NCBI RefSeq assembly: GCF_030247185.1
Contig: NC_080571.1
Location: forward strand, 350,048,254 to 350,112,253
Source: Malaya genurostris
Taxonomy: Eukaryota; Arthropoda; Insecta; Diptera; Culicidae
Direction of reading: 5' to 3'
Length of the DNA stretch: 64,000 nt
In this document: positions 11,406-21,382 of the stretch, in pieces
Layout of the letters: each line of letters begins with the position of its first letter
How positions within the stretch are numbered: the first letter of the stretch is position 1
Notes under the pieces: model-generated
The model's input: the letters and a program-made list of their open reading frames with translations, nothing else
What the model was told of the DNA's origin: nothing
Database searches by the model: none
Translations under genes and position numbers: made by a program

Positions 11406-12625
11406 GATTTCTGACTACCAGCGGGTAGATTTGGAAGATCAGAAGTGAAAATATTATACAAGATCGTACCCTGCGGAACACACGCTCGTACGGGTATCAA
11501 TTCAGATTTACAATTCTGATAGCTAACCTGAAGAGTACGATCAATTAAATAATTTTGAATCATTTTGATCAAATAAATAGGAAACTGGGAATCAGACATT
11601 GTTGCTATTAAACCTTTGTGCCAAACACTGTCGAATGCTTTTTCTTTGTCTAGAAGTGGATAACCCAGAAGATTTATTTGCTCATGTTCGTTACTCTGAC
11701 AAATTGATGAGTAGTTGAATGTTCATGAAAAAATCCAAACTGCTCTGGTAAAAAAATTGAATTCTCATTTATATGAGACATCATTCTCAACAAGATAATT
11801 TTTTCAAAAAGTTCACTGATAGAAGAAAGTAAGCTAATTGGTCGATAACTTGATGTTTCTGCTGGATTTTTATCACGTTTGAGGATAGGAATTACTTTAG
11901 CGTTTTTCCATCTTTTTGGGAAGTTAACTAATGAAAAACACTTGTTGAAAATTTTAACCAGGAGTCTCAAGGCAACATCGGGAAGATTTTTAATAAGAAT
12001 ATTAAGAATTCCATCATTACCAGGAGCCTTCATGTTTCTGAGTTTCCTAATAATTGATTTAATTTCATCAAAATTCGTCTCAATAATGTCATCTTGTGAT
12101 AACACTTGGGTTGAAATATGATCATACTTCAGTGAGACTTCATTTTCAATAGGACTCACAACGTTTAAATTAAAATTGTGGACACTCTCGAACTACTGAG
12201 CTAGCTTTTGAGCTTTTTCACCATTTGTAAGAAGTATTTGATTTCCTTCCTTGAGAGCAGGAATTGGTTCCTGAGGTTTCTTAAGAACCTTAGAAAGTTT
12301 CCAGAAAGGTTTAGAATATGGTTTATTTTGTTCAACTTCTTAAGCGAAATTTTCATTTCGCAAAAGAGTAACTCTATGTTTAATTTCTTTTTGTAAATCC
12401 TTAACTATGTTTTTTCATAGCAGGATCACGAGAACGTTGATATTGTCGTCGACGAACATTCTTCAACCGAATTAGCAGTTGAAGATTGTCATCAATGATA
12501 GGAGAATTTAATTTAGTTTGAGCTTTGGGAACTAAAAGATTTCTAGCTTCGATAATGTAATGATTCAAATTATCAATTGCTGTGTCGATGTCCGCAGAAT
12601 TTTCTAAAATAGTTTCATGATCCAT
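11406..12625 (-). pseudogene. Jockey-type reverse transcriptase (ORF2) fragment
   Basis: The enzyme would copy the element RNA at a nicked target. From 12625 downwards the translation runs through a pre-RT region, then MSPIENEVS (12159), the RT motif KAPGNDGI, then RPISLLSSISELFEKII, then KAFDSVWHKGLI (near 11640), and VPQGTILYNIFTSDLPNLP (near 11470). The following catalytic FADD box is not recognisable: the sequence there reads VEIVSAISEK. In-frame stops lie between 12400 and 12160 and near 11600. The endonuclease domain is absent, so this is a dead fragment. Confidence 0.88.
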
Positions 12626-13110
12626 ATTTGTAGGTAGACTGAATATGAATAAAATTTATGAAGTTTCTCGGACAAATATCGAATAAGACGTTCGTAATCT
12701 TCCAATCCATCAACCAAGACTCGACATTCTCCTCTTCGTTCGATTTGAATGAGACTTTTACTTCCGGGAGAAGAGTAGAAAGCTCAATCCGGAATGCTTT
12801 GAAGTCGGAAATCATCACCGTCACTGGTGGCATAGATTGTTGTTTCTTCCCAGAACGACAAGCGTCCATTTTGGGAATTTTTGAAGAATTTTCTTCTATG
12901 TCGCTACAATCGGATTCAGGAAGAATCTCGTAAATATTGTTAGACGGCGTAGAATCAACGGAAGGGAAATCCGTCCGTTGTCTTTATTTTTACATTCAGA
13001 TTCTATAAGATCGTGAATGTTATTAGAAAAAAATGTTGAATAACGGATTGTGATTTATTTCGTATTGAATTATTTTTAGCCTTAGGCTTGTTGCCTTTCC
13101 GGTTGGACGC
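12615..13110 (-). pseudogene. Jockey-type gag (ORF1) fragment
   Basis: The minus strand gives NNIYEILPESDCSDIEENSS (near 12940-12880), then MPPVTVMISDFKAFRIEL and LPEVKVSFK (near 12830-12740), the layout of the PRE_C2HC-type domain of Jockey-clade ORF1 proteins. The zinc-knuckle region expected downstream is missing because the sequence jumps into mid-ORF2 at about 12620. Upstream coding (13110-12960) needs a frame change. The protein would bind element RNA as a ribonucleoprotein. Confidence 0.7.
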
Positions 13111-13149
13111 AGGTATTTTTGAAATGAATGAAATTTGAAATTAAATTAC

Positions 13150-13410
13150 CTAGGCTAAATTAGTCTTCGATTAGACTCCTAGTTTGGAAAAGTCTTGATA
13201 AAGACTGATTTTGTGGTAGTCTTAATAAAGACTAATTACTTCAAAGAGTACTTCTTTGAACAGCTAGTCTTAAAAAAGGCTGATTAATTTCTTAGTCTTG
13301 AAAAAGACTAATTATATTAAAATATCACTCTTTGTATTGAAAGGCTGACTAATTGATCTTTAAAAAGACTGTTAGTGATTCAGGTAGTCTTGAAAAATAC
13401 TGAAGCCTTG
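13150..13410 (-). promoter_or_regulatory. Row of short hairpins in the 5' region of the Jockey remnant
   Basis: About eight imperfect inverted repeats of the form AGTCTTnnnnAAGACT follow one another at roughly 30-50 bp spacing (for example near 13161, 13189, 13216, 13266 and 13299). They lie upstream of gag on the minus strand, where Jockey-clade elements carry an internal promoter and 5' UTR. The hairpins are seen directly; a regulatory role is inference. Confidence 0.5.
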
Positions 13411-13490
13411 AATCAATGAAACTCTAGGTAGCCAGAAAATATTTCCAGGAGCCAAGAGCTATACGCGTGCGGTGCGAACGACTGTTCAAC

Positions 13491-15587
13491 ACCGACGAAC
13501 GGTACTACTTGTTTCTGAATATTCTGTTGCTATGGAAAATATGTAAAATATTAGTCTCCCTATGAAAATTTTTGGGTCTATTTGAGTAATTTACTTGATT
13601 TGTCCGACTGGAAGGATCGATTTCCATAGGTACTAGTTTATCGAATGGTTTTTGAATGGATTTTTCAATTGCATAGGATTTTCTTGAATCATTGCACATC
13701 GGAATGGTTCTATTGGTTGACGTTGTGGAATCATTGAATATTTATGGTTTTTGTAAACATTATTTTAAACTCGGTTGATATTTAGCTGCAGAGAAATTCT
13801 AGTTCTATAAAACGGTGGTGAATTTATTCTTGGAGAATAATTTGAAAAATTGGTTGAGAATATGTTATTATTTTTAGGTTTTATCAATATTTTCCTAAAT
13901 TTGCAATGAGCATTTTCATTCACAAGTAAATCTGGTTCATGATTTGTTCTAAACAATTCCTACATCTCCGCCTAGACCACAGATGAATGCATCGTTCTTC
14001 TTTCGATTGTATATAATGCTTCCGGATGTTCATAATTTGGACAATTACGTATCGGTCCTGATATTAAATATAGAAATGTGTTTATTTATTGCGTATAACA
14101 CTGCACTGTCTTTAATAACTAATGACCCGACTAAACCTATTTTTATCTTAAACATTAGTTAAGTTAAGTAATTGTTCAGAACGATCTGAAAAATGTTTTC
14201 TGCCTCCTTTTGTCCCATGCAGGGAGCGAATCGTGGTACATCATGAAATCTCACGATAATGCCGTTTACATTAACAAATATTGATGAGTATTTGGAAAAC
14301 CAATATTCCGTCAACAATTGAAGGTTAGAAATTCTAACTTAGAATATTATTCATTTCATTTTAGCAAAAACTGTTCAAAGCTTTCATCGAGTAGATACCA
14401 CTCTGTCGGAAAATAAACAATTAAAAAAATGATTACAATGAATAAAAAGTAAATAAAATTCTTTTTTTTTTGCGCATCGAAATTTTATGAGTACGATTTT
14501 CTTTCCGACTCGTAGCAAACATAATAATGCTCGGAAACGAAAATTATAATAAGTTATTGAAGCATTGAATGCTATGAAATAGTACGAAACGTTTGTTTTC
14601 ATTATGAATTGAGATACCTCACGAGCGATTGATAATTTCGAATGACGTACCGAAACAAAAGACTAGTGTAATAAATATAATACTTCTACAAGTAAATTGA
14701 CGAAAGTGCATGGCAAAGTTCGAGAGTGTTTCAAAACGAAAGATATCAAGAAAATCCCTATTTGAATTTCATCTACTCACGTAACTCTCGAAACACCCTT
14801 CCGCCTGGCAACACTGACCCTCTGAGATACAAGTCGCACGCATCCTGACACAAACACACTAACACACACACAAAGAGAAATCACTAAACTCACTTCGTAC
14901 CGGCTAAACCCCGAACCACAAGCAGACCGGTAAGCCGCCGAAATTCCACCGATAAATTTCTTTCACCGCGTCTAATGAGCTTACCCGTTTATTGAAATTC
15001 CATCGCCTAATCTCTTAAGACCTTTTTGTGGCATAACTTTGCCATTGTTTGTCGTTCGGGAAATTTTGGCCTTTCCCGTTCGCACACTCGCCGCCACCAC
15101 CACCACCACCGCAGAATGTACGGTGAATGAATGTGACAAAACCCGACCTTCGGCAGGAATCCCGAGTTCCCCCTCTGTTTTCTTTCTTGCCCTGCATTTG
15201 CCTTCAGTTCAAACTGTTAGCCAGGTCACCCGGAGAGTCGAATTCTAGGCGTTTTCTTCGCATCCCACCGTGTGCTTGCTTCATCTCGTCTCTCACACCC
15301 ATCCTACATTCTAATCCTTATTAATTACTGACACAAGATGTTAGTTTTATCCCGAGGTTTCTTTTTCGTGCACGGAAATAGGGGGGAAGGTGTGGTCAAC
15401 ATCGTCTGTGACAGGAATTTTGCTTGGATTTGCGGATTTGGTGGTCAATTAATTTGTGTTGCTTCGAATTGCGACCTGTTCGTAACAGTGATTCTAGTTG
15501 ACTGTTCAACTTCAGACACTGAAATTAAATGGTGATTCTTGAGTTCCTCGAAACTTGAAAAATAAACGACGGTTGAAACAACAAAAA
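13491..15587. other. No recognised gene; short CCA repeat
   Basis: The stretch contains a (CCA)n run at about 15090-15112 and a CA-rich patch near 14848-14872. The small frames over the CCA run encode low-complexity peptides and have no further support. I see no transposon ends until 15588. Confidence 0.35.
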
Positions 15588-16005
15588 TACACCCAAACCT
15601 CCGTTTACGTAAACTTTTTTTACGTTACCTCTTTTTACGTAACTCTTTTACGACAAAAATCTCAAATAACGTAATCTTTTTTTACGTTGAAAATACTTCG
15701 TAAAAAGAGGTTTTTGCATACAATGAAAGTCGTTTCAGGCTCTTTTATATTCCATGGAAATTAGTACAAAATGGGTATTTTCGGTACGGGTTTGATGAGT
15801 AGATGTCGGGAAACGATGTTTGAGGTGGCGACTTACGGTTTATTGATATTCTTTGAAAACCTTACGAGATGGGTATTTTCGGAGCTGGTTTAGTGCGTAG
15901 AAAATAATGTTTGAATATTAGTGGATGGCTGATCGTATCCTATATTTTATTAATATTTTCAAAAAATTAGAAAACTTTAGAATTGAAAACAGTTTTGTTA
16001 AATGT

Positions 16006-16560
16006 GTTTTGCTTTTCTCGTATAAAAAGGTTATGCAAGCCGACTTTCTATCCGAGGCCCGGAGGGCCTAGTGTCATATGCCACTCGACTGAGTTCGTCG
16101 AGTACGCAAAATGTCTGTGTGTGTATGTGCGCATGTGTATGTAACGTTTTATTACACTAAATTTTATAGGAGATGGCTGCACCGATTTTCACACTCTTAG
16201 ATTCAAATGAAAGATCTTGAAGTCTCATACAAAATGTAAAATTAAGTACACCAACTTTTTCCGGAGTTGAATAAACCGATTTTAACACACTTGGATCAGT
16301 TAAAAAAGCTCTTCAGGTCTTATACAAATTCCTGAATTTTGTTTGGATCTGACTACTGGTTCCGGAGTTATGTGCCAAAAAAAATTTTTTACTAACTTTT
16401 CCCAGAGATGGCGCGACCGATTTCCACAAACTGATTCAAATGGTCCAATAGTCCATTACAAACTTTTTCAATTTCATCTGGATCCGACTTCCAGTTCCAA
16501 AATAATAGGGTAAAGTGCGTCATGAAATTGTGCACACCATTTTTGTTTGAAATGTTTCGC
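16006..16560 (+). repeat. Copy of the GCTTTTCTC/TTTTGCCTTTCTC dispersed repeat
   Basis: It begins TTTTGCTTTTCTCGTATAAA and contains the ACTCGACTGAGTTCGTCGAG block, a GT-rich run, and degenerate units with AGATGGCTGCACCGATTTTC and GGATCTGACTACTGGTTCCG. No reading frame is supported. It is a diverged relative of the copies at 11206, 18728, 29998 and 36677. Confidence 0.75.
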
Positions 16561-17260
16561 GTATGAAAGTACGTCGCCATATGCCATTAACCAGTGTCAT
16601 TATATTTGAATCTTAAGCGTAGCCATGCTGATATGGACCGATTTGTGCATAAGAATCAATAAAAGTTCAGGGATTGAAATCAGTCAACGAAAACGAAAAT
16701 AACAGTTTTAACAGCAGTTCAAAATTTGAATCTATTCAAATAAATTATATTTACTACAATACTGAAAATTAAATATTAACATTCCTTTCACCAAAGAATG
16801 AACCTTAAAATATTTACATCGAGCATTTTCATCAATTTATGTATTTGTTTGAAAATTCGATTGTAAGTGTCAAGTTAATATTATGTTGAATTTGGAATAA
16901 AGTTCCTGAAGTTTATTTGAAACAACTTTCTTCCTAATATTGACTCGTAAAATCCATTCCGAAAGTAACAATATTATAAAGTATTCGACAGTAAGTCATA
17001 ATTACTCAAACAACGTTTACTAAGAACTGTTCTTTAAACTCGTTCCGAAAACATTCGTTTTGCTACGGGTTTCGAGAAACACCAGCTTGGATTTTGAAAT
17101 GACTTTAAACATCACACGGAACGACCGAAATTAGCTCTGCGCCTAATTCGTATTACTGTTTTTGAATTAGTTGATTTTAACAACAAAATTTCCAAAATAA
17201 CTATAAAATTAGTTAAAATTTAGAATTTTCTGTGCTGAAAAAAACTCTTATTTTTAGAGA

Positions 17261-17542
17261 ATGTGTTTAGTTGGCGAATATTCTGGACACAAACCAGCAA
17301 TAATTCAATCCAACACGAAATTCTCATTGACAACTAATTTCGTTATTAAAATCAGAAACTTTGATTCTATTTATCTATCACCGTCATTACTGCAAGATAG
17401 CAGTGTCAAAGCAAAACAATCCATTAAAAAGCTAAAAAGGACAGTCTTGTTGAAACTGCTTGCAAATTGTTTTGATGTTTTTCGCATGTGTTACGATATA
17501 TCCCTATATAAATTTCTAAACCGATATGTAAAAATGACGTAA
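17261..17542 (+). CDS. Uncharacterised ORF of the CACGG element (93 codons)
   Basis: The translation starts MCLVGEYSGHKPAIIQSN and ends in NRYVKMT. I do not recognise a domain; it is basic and lacks zinc-binding or DDE motifs. The same frame, with only a few replacements, is intact in copy 2 (62129-61848 minus). Two close copies staying open may only reflect recent transposition. Whether it is translated is unknown, and it could be an exon of a longer element gene together with the next frame. Confidence 0.3.
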   Translation: MCLVGEYSGHKPAIIQSNTKFSLTTNFVIKIRNFDSIYLSPSLLQDSSVKAKQSIKKLKRTVLLKLLANCFDVFRMCYDISLYKFLNRYVKMT

Positions 17543-17652
17543 ACTGTTAGTGGAAAGTGTATTTATTCAGAATTTGTGCGCAGTTAAAGCGATTGTGGGT
17601 AATAATGTTTTTAAGCGAAACAGTGAAGTGAGTTTCGAATGTTGCACTCTAA

Positions 17653-17889
17653 TTGTACACGTCAAATGATGTTTTTTTTGTATCTTCTCATTCCGGGCTA
17701 CGCCGTCCGGTGTACTACTTGTATTCGGTTTTTGTTTTCCGAGTGCTCAAAGTTTTCAGTGAGAGAGTCGATTTCGCGAAGTCGAATGAAGAAAACAGCG
17801 ATTTAGAAGTAAAATTTTCAAAAAGAAGTTTATGTTTCGCTTATGTCTTTTTCTCCAATACAACATCGTATTTATACCTGCAAATATAG
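17653..17889 (+). CDS. Uncharacterised second ORF of the CACGG element (78 codons)
   Basis: The C-terminal half (FRVLKVFSERVDFAKSNEEN ... TSYLYLQI) is identical to that of the frame at 61751-61500 on the minus strand, while the N-terminal parts differ by a frame change. No family is recognised. The stop codon TAG here is formed across the junction with the element inserted at 17889; in the uninterrupted copy the stop is TAA at the same codon. Confidence 0.28.
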   Translation: MYTSNDVFFVSSHSGLRRPVYYLYSVFVFRVLKVFSERVDFAKSNEENSDLEVKFSKRSLCFAYVFFSNTTSYLYLQI

Positions 17890-19602
17890 GGACCGTGCAC
17901 GAGGGCGTGGTTTAGTGGCCGGCGACGACAGCGCACGAGGCGGCGAATGGAAAAAATAATGCTACCATAGCAAAACTTGTAAACTGAGTTTGAAAATACT
18001 TTCTAGCGTATTTTCTCTGCGAATTTTTTTCCGAACCCTATGGAATTATTCGCGTGTGGTGCGAACGATTGTTCAACATCGACTGACTATTAAATTTTGA
18101 ATCGAATTATTCATTCTGTATCTAAATACGGCCACGTCATTTTCTGTCATTGCAGTTGGATTTGTGTCTAATATTTGTCATATTCACTCAAATTCAAACA
18201 CTCAAACGATATTCTCAGCACATTAAATGATTTTTTAATTGACTTGACCGGAAACACTTAAAAATATCTTGCTAAAACATTGTAATTTCAGACCTTTAGT
18301 AAAAATTGCTTCTGTGTAATATATTTTTATACTTTCACTCAAAGAAAACACCCAAAGAAAAAGTTTAAATATTTTTTTAATGAAGTAAGTTTTTCTCGAA
18401 GTTATTCTTACTTACAATTATTACACCACTTGCTATTACTTTATTTTCAGAACAAAATAGACCCAAATAACTTTCCATCCGTCAAACTTTGAAATGGGCC
18501 ACAGTTTTAGATAAATTTAGCTAGTCGATAAAAAATAACTGCCCGACTGTCAAATTTTAACTAAAAGTTCAAATAATTCACAGGATGGTCCATACTCTTA
18601 GAATGGAGGAAGAAAATAAATTGTAATCGTAAAAATGCTAGCAATCTCACGAGTAGCCAGTTTGACGTATATTGAAAATACGAGTCACGAAACTAACAAC
18701 AAATAATCATTTTATTGAAACGCTGAACTGTTTTGCCTTTCTCATATAGAAAGGATATACAATCACTTGAAAATCGACTAGTAAAAATTGGCCAAGTGTC
18801 ATATGCCATTCCACTCAGTTCGTCGAGCTGAGCAATCTATCTTTGTGTGTGTGTGTTTCTCGAAAATGACTTAATCGATGTAGACCAACTTAGATTCAAA
18901 TGAATGGTCTCATGGTTCTACACGGAATTCTTGAATTTCATCCGGATCCGACTTTCGGTTCCGGAATGATAGGACAAAGTGTGTTAAAAATTGTGTACCG
19001 TCACTTGAAGAGTCGAAACGAAAAAAGTAAAAAGTTGTCTAATTTGGTCTCGAAAGTATTCCCGGTTTTCGAATAACTACGGCAGATAATAGTCATACAC
19101 TCAAAAAAGGATCTCACTTACTTTTACACTTAGTCCGATATTCCTAATCTTAGGTTCAAATGAAAGATCTTATGCTCCTACCGAAAATTGAGCATATTTT
19201 TTGGTTGCAATTAAAATCATGTTAGTTGATGGCCATACGAACCAACTTCGATTATACGTTCTCGGGTTCTAGTGCCCGAAATACCTACAATAGTGGAACT
19301 TCCTTCGTTTTCTCATCGATGTCAGAGAACTGTTTCATTCTGTAGGTTATACTAGTTAATGCACAAATAATCTCTTTGGTTTATTTTAAGAATCGGAGAG
19401 AAATATTTTTAATAGTATACCACAGTATTATATATGAGGATATGATTGATGTGAGAAAAGGATCATTACACCACTATGTTGTATTAAAACAGGTTTTTGA
19501 CTATTTTATTCAGCGTGAACATATGGTAACAGTGTAAAGCTATGGTAGAGTTTTTTCACCTATTCGCCACTAATGGCGCTACTTGTTACCGTGCACGGTC
19601 CC
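17889..19602. mobile_element. GGGACC-ended TIR element nested in the CACGG element
   Basis: The ends are GGGACCGTGCACG on the left and the same sequence in reverse complement on the right, flanked by TATA (17885-17888 and 19603-19606). Weaker arm similarity (GGCGAA, CTACCATAGC) continues for about 100 bp inward. The insertion is proven by copy 2 of the host element (61100-62275), which lacks it and retains one target copy. No transposase is seen. It carries a dispersed-repeat fragment at 18728-19210. Confidence 0.8.
18728..19210 (+). repeat. Copy of the TTTTGCCTTTCTC dispersed repeat
   Basis: It begins TTTTGCCTTTCTCATATAGA and has CATTCCACTCAGTTCGTCGA, a GT run and degenerate units with GATCCGACTTTCGGTTCCGG. 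It sits inside the GGGACC element, making a fourth nesting level in the 15590-20307 block. Confidence 0.75.
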
Positions 19603-20307
19603 TATAGAAAATATAACCGCGACTGAAATTTTTTTCGGTAGTAGTGTGCCATCTAGTGGCTAGTAGTCATTACGGTGTTAACGAGCGCCATATAGCTGCT
19701 AATTGCAGAAACCAATTCAACCATTTATGTTGGTTGAAAACAACGTTTTATTTCTCTAATTCAACTAAAAAATTAGTTGAATGGAAATGAAGCGTGCCTT
19801 AGCTAAGAAATGACAGCACGTTTAATTGGTGAATTCAACTAAAAAAAATAGCCATTTCAACAAATATTTTATTATTATTAAGAGAATTAGAATTAAAAAA
19901 TCTAAATTAGCAAAAGTAAGATTTTTTTAGTTGTCTCAAAAAATAACTAACTAAAATCAGAAAATCAACTAATTTTTTCGCCAAATTGCTAATTTCGGTC
20001 ATTCCGTGCATTTTCCGACATCTACTCATCATACCCGTTCCAAAAATACCCATATTGTAAGGGTTTTCAAGTAATATCATTAAACCGGAAGTCGCCATTT
20101 TGGAAATTGATGCTGCTTAGTACATCCGTTTCCTGTAAATACTCATAATTTCCGTTCCATAATTATTCAATATATTATACATATCTAATAATACATATAC
20201 ATAAGAAAAACTTTTTTTACGTTGAAAATTCCAAATAACGTAAACTTTTTTTACGTCATAATTCGATTTACGTAGTCCCGATTATTACGTAAATGGAGGT
20301 TCGGGTG

Positions 20308-20569
20308 TATACGCCTACTTAGACTAATTTGAATGGCGCAAGCAGCAATATGGAGTAACAATTTTCAAACGGTTTCTTTGATTTGACATATAATGAATAG
20401 TAGATAGTAATGTCAGTGCATTGGCGGATTCATTTTTTGCGGACGCCGTTTTGCTCAGTTCTACTAAAAGTCCGTGTGCCAGGTCGATGTTACCGATAAC
20501 CTCGATTTACCTCTCTCTAATAAGCATTTTTTTCTGAAAAGATGTTTTTTTCTGCATGGAAACAAGTTT
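20308..20569. other. Short intervening sequence, nothing recognised
   Basis: This segment separates the nested TIR block from the GAATTC-rich tract. No open frame or repeat is supported. Confidence 0.3.
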
Positions 20570-21382
20570 AAAATTCAGGAAAAAAAATTTAACATATGAG
20601 TTCTAGATCTGGATTCTGGAACTAATTGTTTGATATGAATACCGAATGAATTGTAGTTTTGGAACTGACTTCTGAACCAAAATGCCTGAATTCAGTGTGC
20701 AATTTATTTCATGAAAATTCAACAATTCAAGTTCAGAATTCAGACCTTCTGCATACTGGAACTAAATTCGGAACCTGGGCTTCTAGAACTAGAATTTGGA
20801 ACTGAATTCAGTTTCCTTCATACAAGTTTTGAATTTAATTTCAGATTCTGTTCAAGAAACATATTCTGAAATTGAGTTCAGTTCCAAAATTCTAAAACAA
20901 AATTCATCAATTGATAACGAATTCTTGTTTCGGATTCCAAACCTGAACTTTGAAAACGAAATTCTGAGTCTGTCCTGTTCCTAAATGTCCAGAATTCAGG
21001 TTCTGCAGTAGATCAATCAATGGTGGCAAAAAGTACCCAACAGTTGTAAACATCAGACGAACTTTACAGATTGGTTCTTCTTAAAACCATTTACTTATTC
21101 CCAAAGAACTATTCGAAGCTTACCTCCACTGAGTGTGTAAGGTATTGTTTGTTTTATTGTTGTACTCTCATTTGTGCAGGGTAATTTGGTATCACGAACT
21201 TATACTTTATTGTCGATAAAGTAGATTCAGTAACTGTAACTGAAACAGTGAAAGCTTCAAAATTCACACAATCAATCAAGTAATACGAACAATTATTGTT
21301 ATTCTGAAATGTGAAAGAAGTATATCAGTTTTATTCGTACTCACGTCATCCAGTTATGTCTCTCACATTACCCACCCGGCTT
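20570..21382 (-). repeat. GAATTC-rich degenerate tract with end motif (minus orientation)
   Basis: From 20570 to 21010 the sequence is a drifted tandem of about 12-bp units around CTGAATTCTGGAAC. Some 350 bp further right, at 21331-21382, is the end motif that in reverse complement reads GGGTAATGTGAGAGACATAA next to TACGAATAAAA. The same pairing occurs at 29041-29990 and 53940-54682. A T-run follows the motif. Confidence 0.6.

Larger units (their letters stand above)
11406..13490 (-). mobile_element. Jockey-clade non-LTR retrotransposon remnant
   Basis: Minus-strand order from right to left is: a 5' region with small hairpins (13150-13410), gag-like ORF1 (13110-12615), then the RT part of ORF2 (12625-11406). 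The endonuclease part of ORF2 is missing at the junction near 12620, and the 3' part of the RT is lost at 11405. This order and the motifs fit the Jockey/Juan type of mosquito LINE. Confidence 0.82.
17115..20008 (+). mobile_element. CACGG-ended TIR element, copy 1, interrupted
   Basis: The left end is CACGGAACGACCGAAAT and the right end in reverse complement CACGGAATGACCGAAAT, flanked by the dinucleotide CA (17113-17114 and 20009-20010). Apart from the insertion at 17889-19602, it is colinear with copy 2 at 61100-62275 (inverted). The CACnn start and 2-bp duplication recall the CMC/CACTA group, but no transposase is recognised, so the superfamily is open. Confidence 0.75.
15590..20307. mobile_element. 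TA-flanked TIR element, outermost of a nest (4.7 kb)
   Basis: The left end reads CACCCAAACCTCCGTTTACG and the right end in reverse complement CACCCGAACCTCCATTTACG; both are flanked by TA (15588-15589 and 20308-20309). Internal arms continue to match: ACGTAA-rich sequence at 15600-15710 against 20210-20300, and 15770-15890 (GGGTATTTTCGG, GATGAGTAGATGTCGG) against 20020-20110 inverted. TA duplications suggest the Tc1/mariner or a TA-targeting MITE type, but no transposase is present. About 60 percent of its length is later insertions. Confidence 0.75.
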
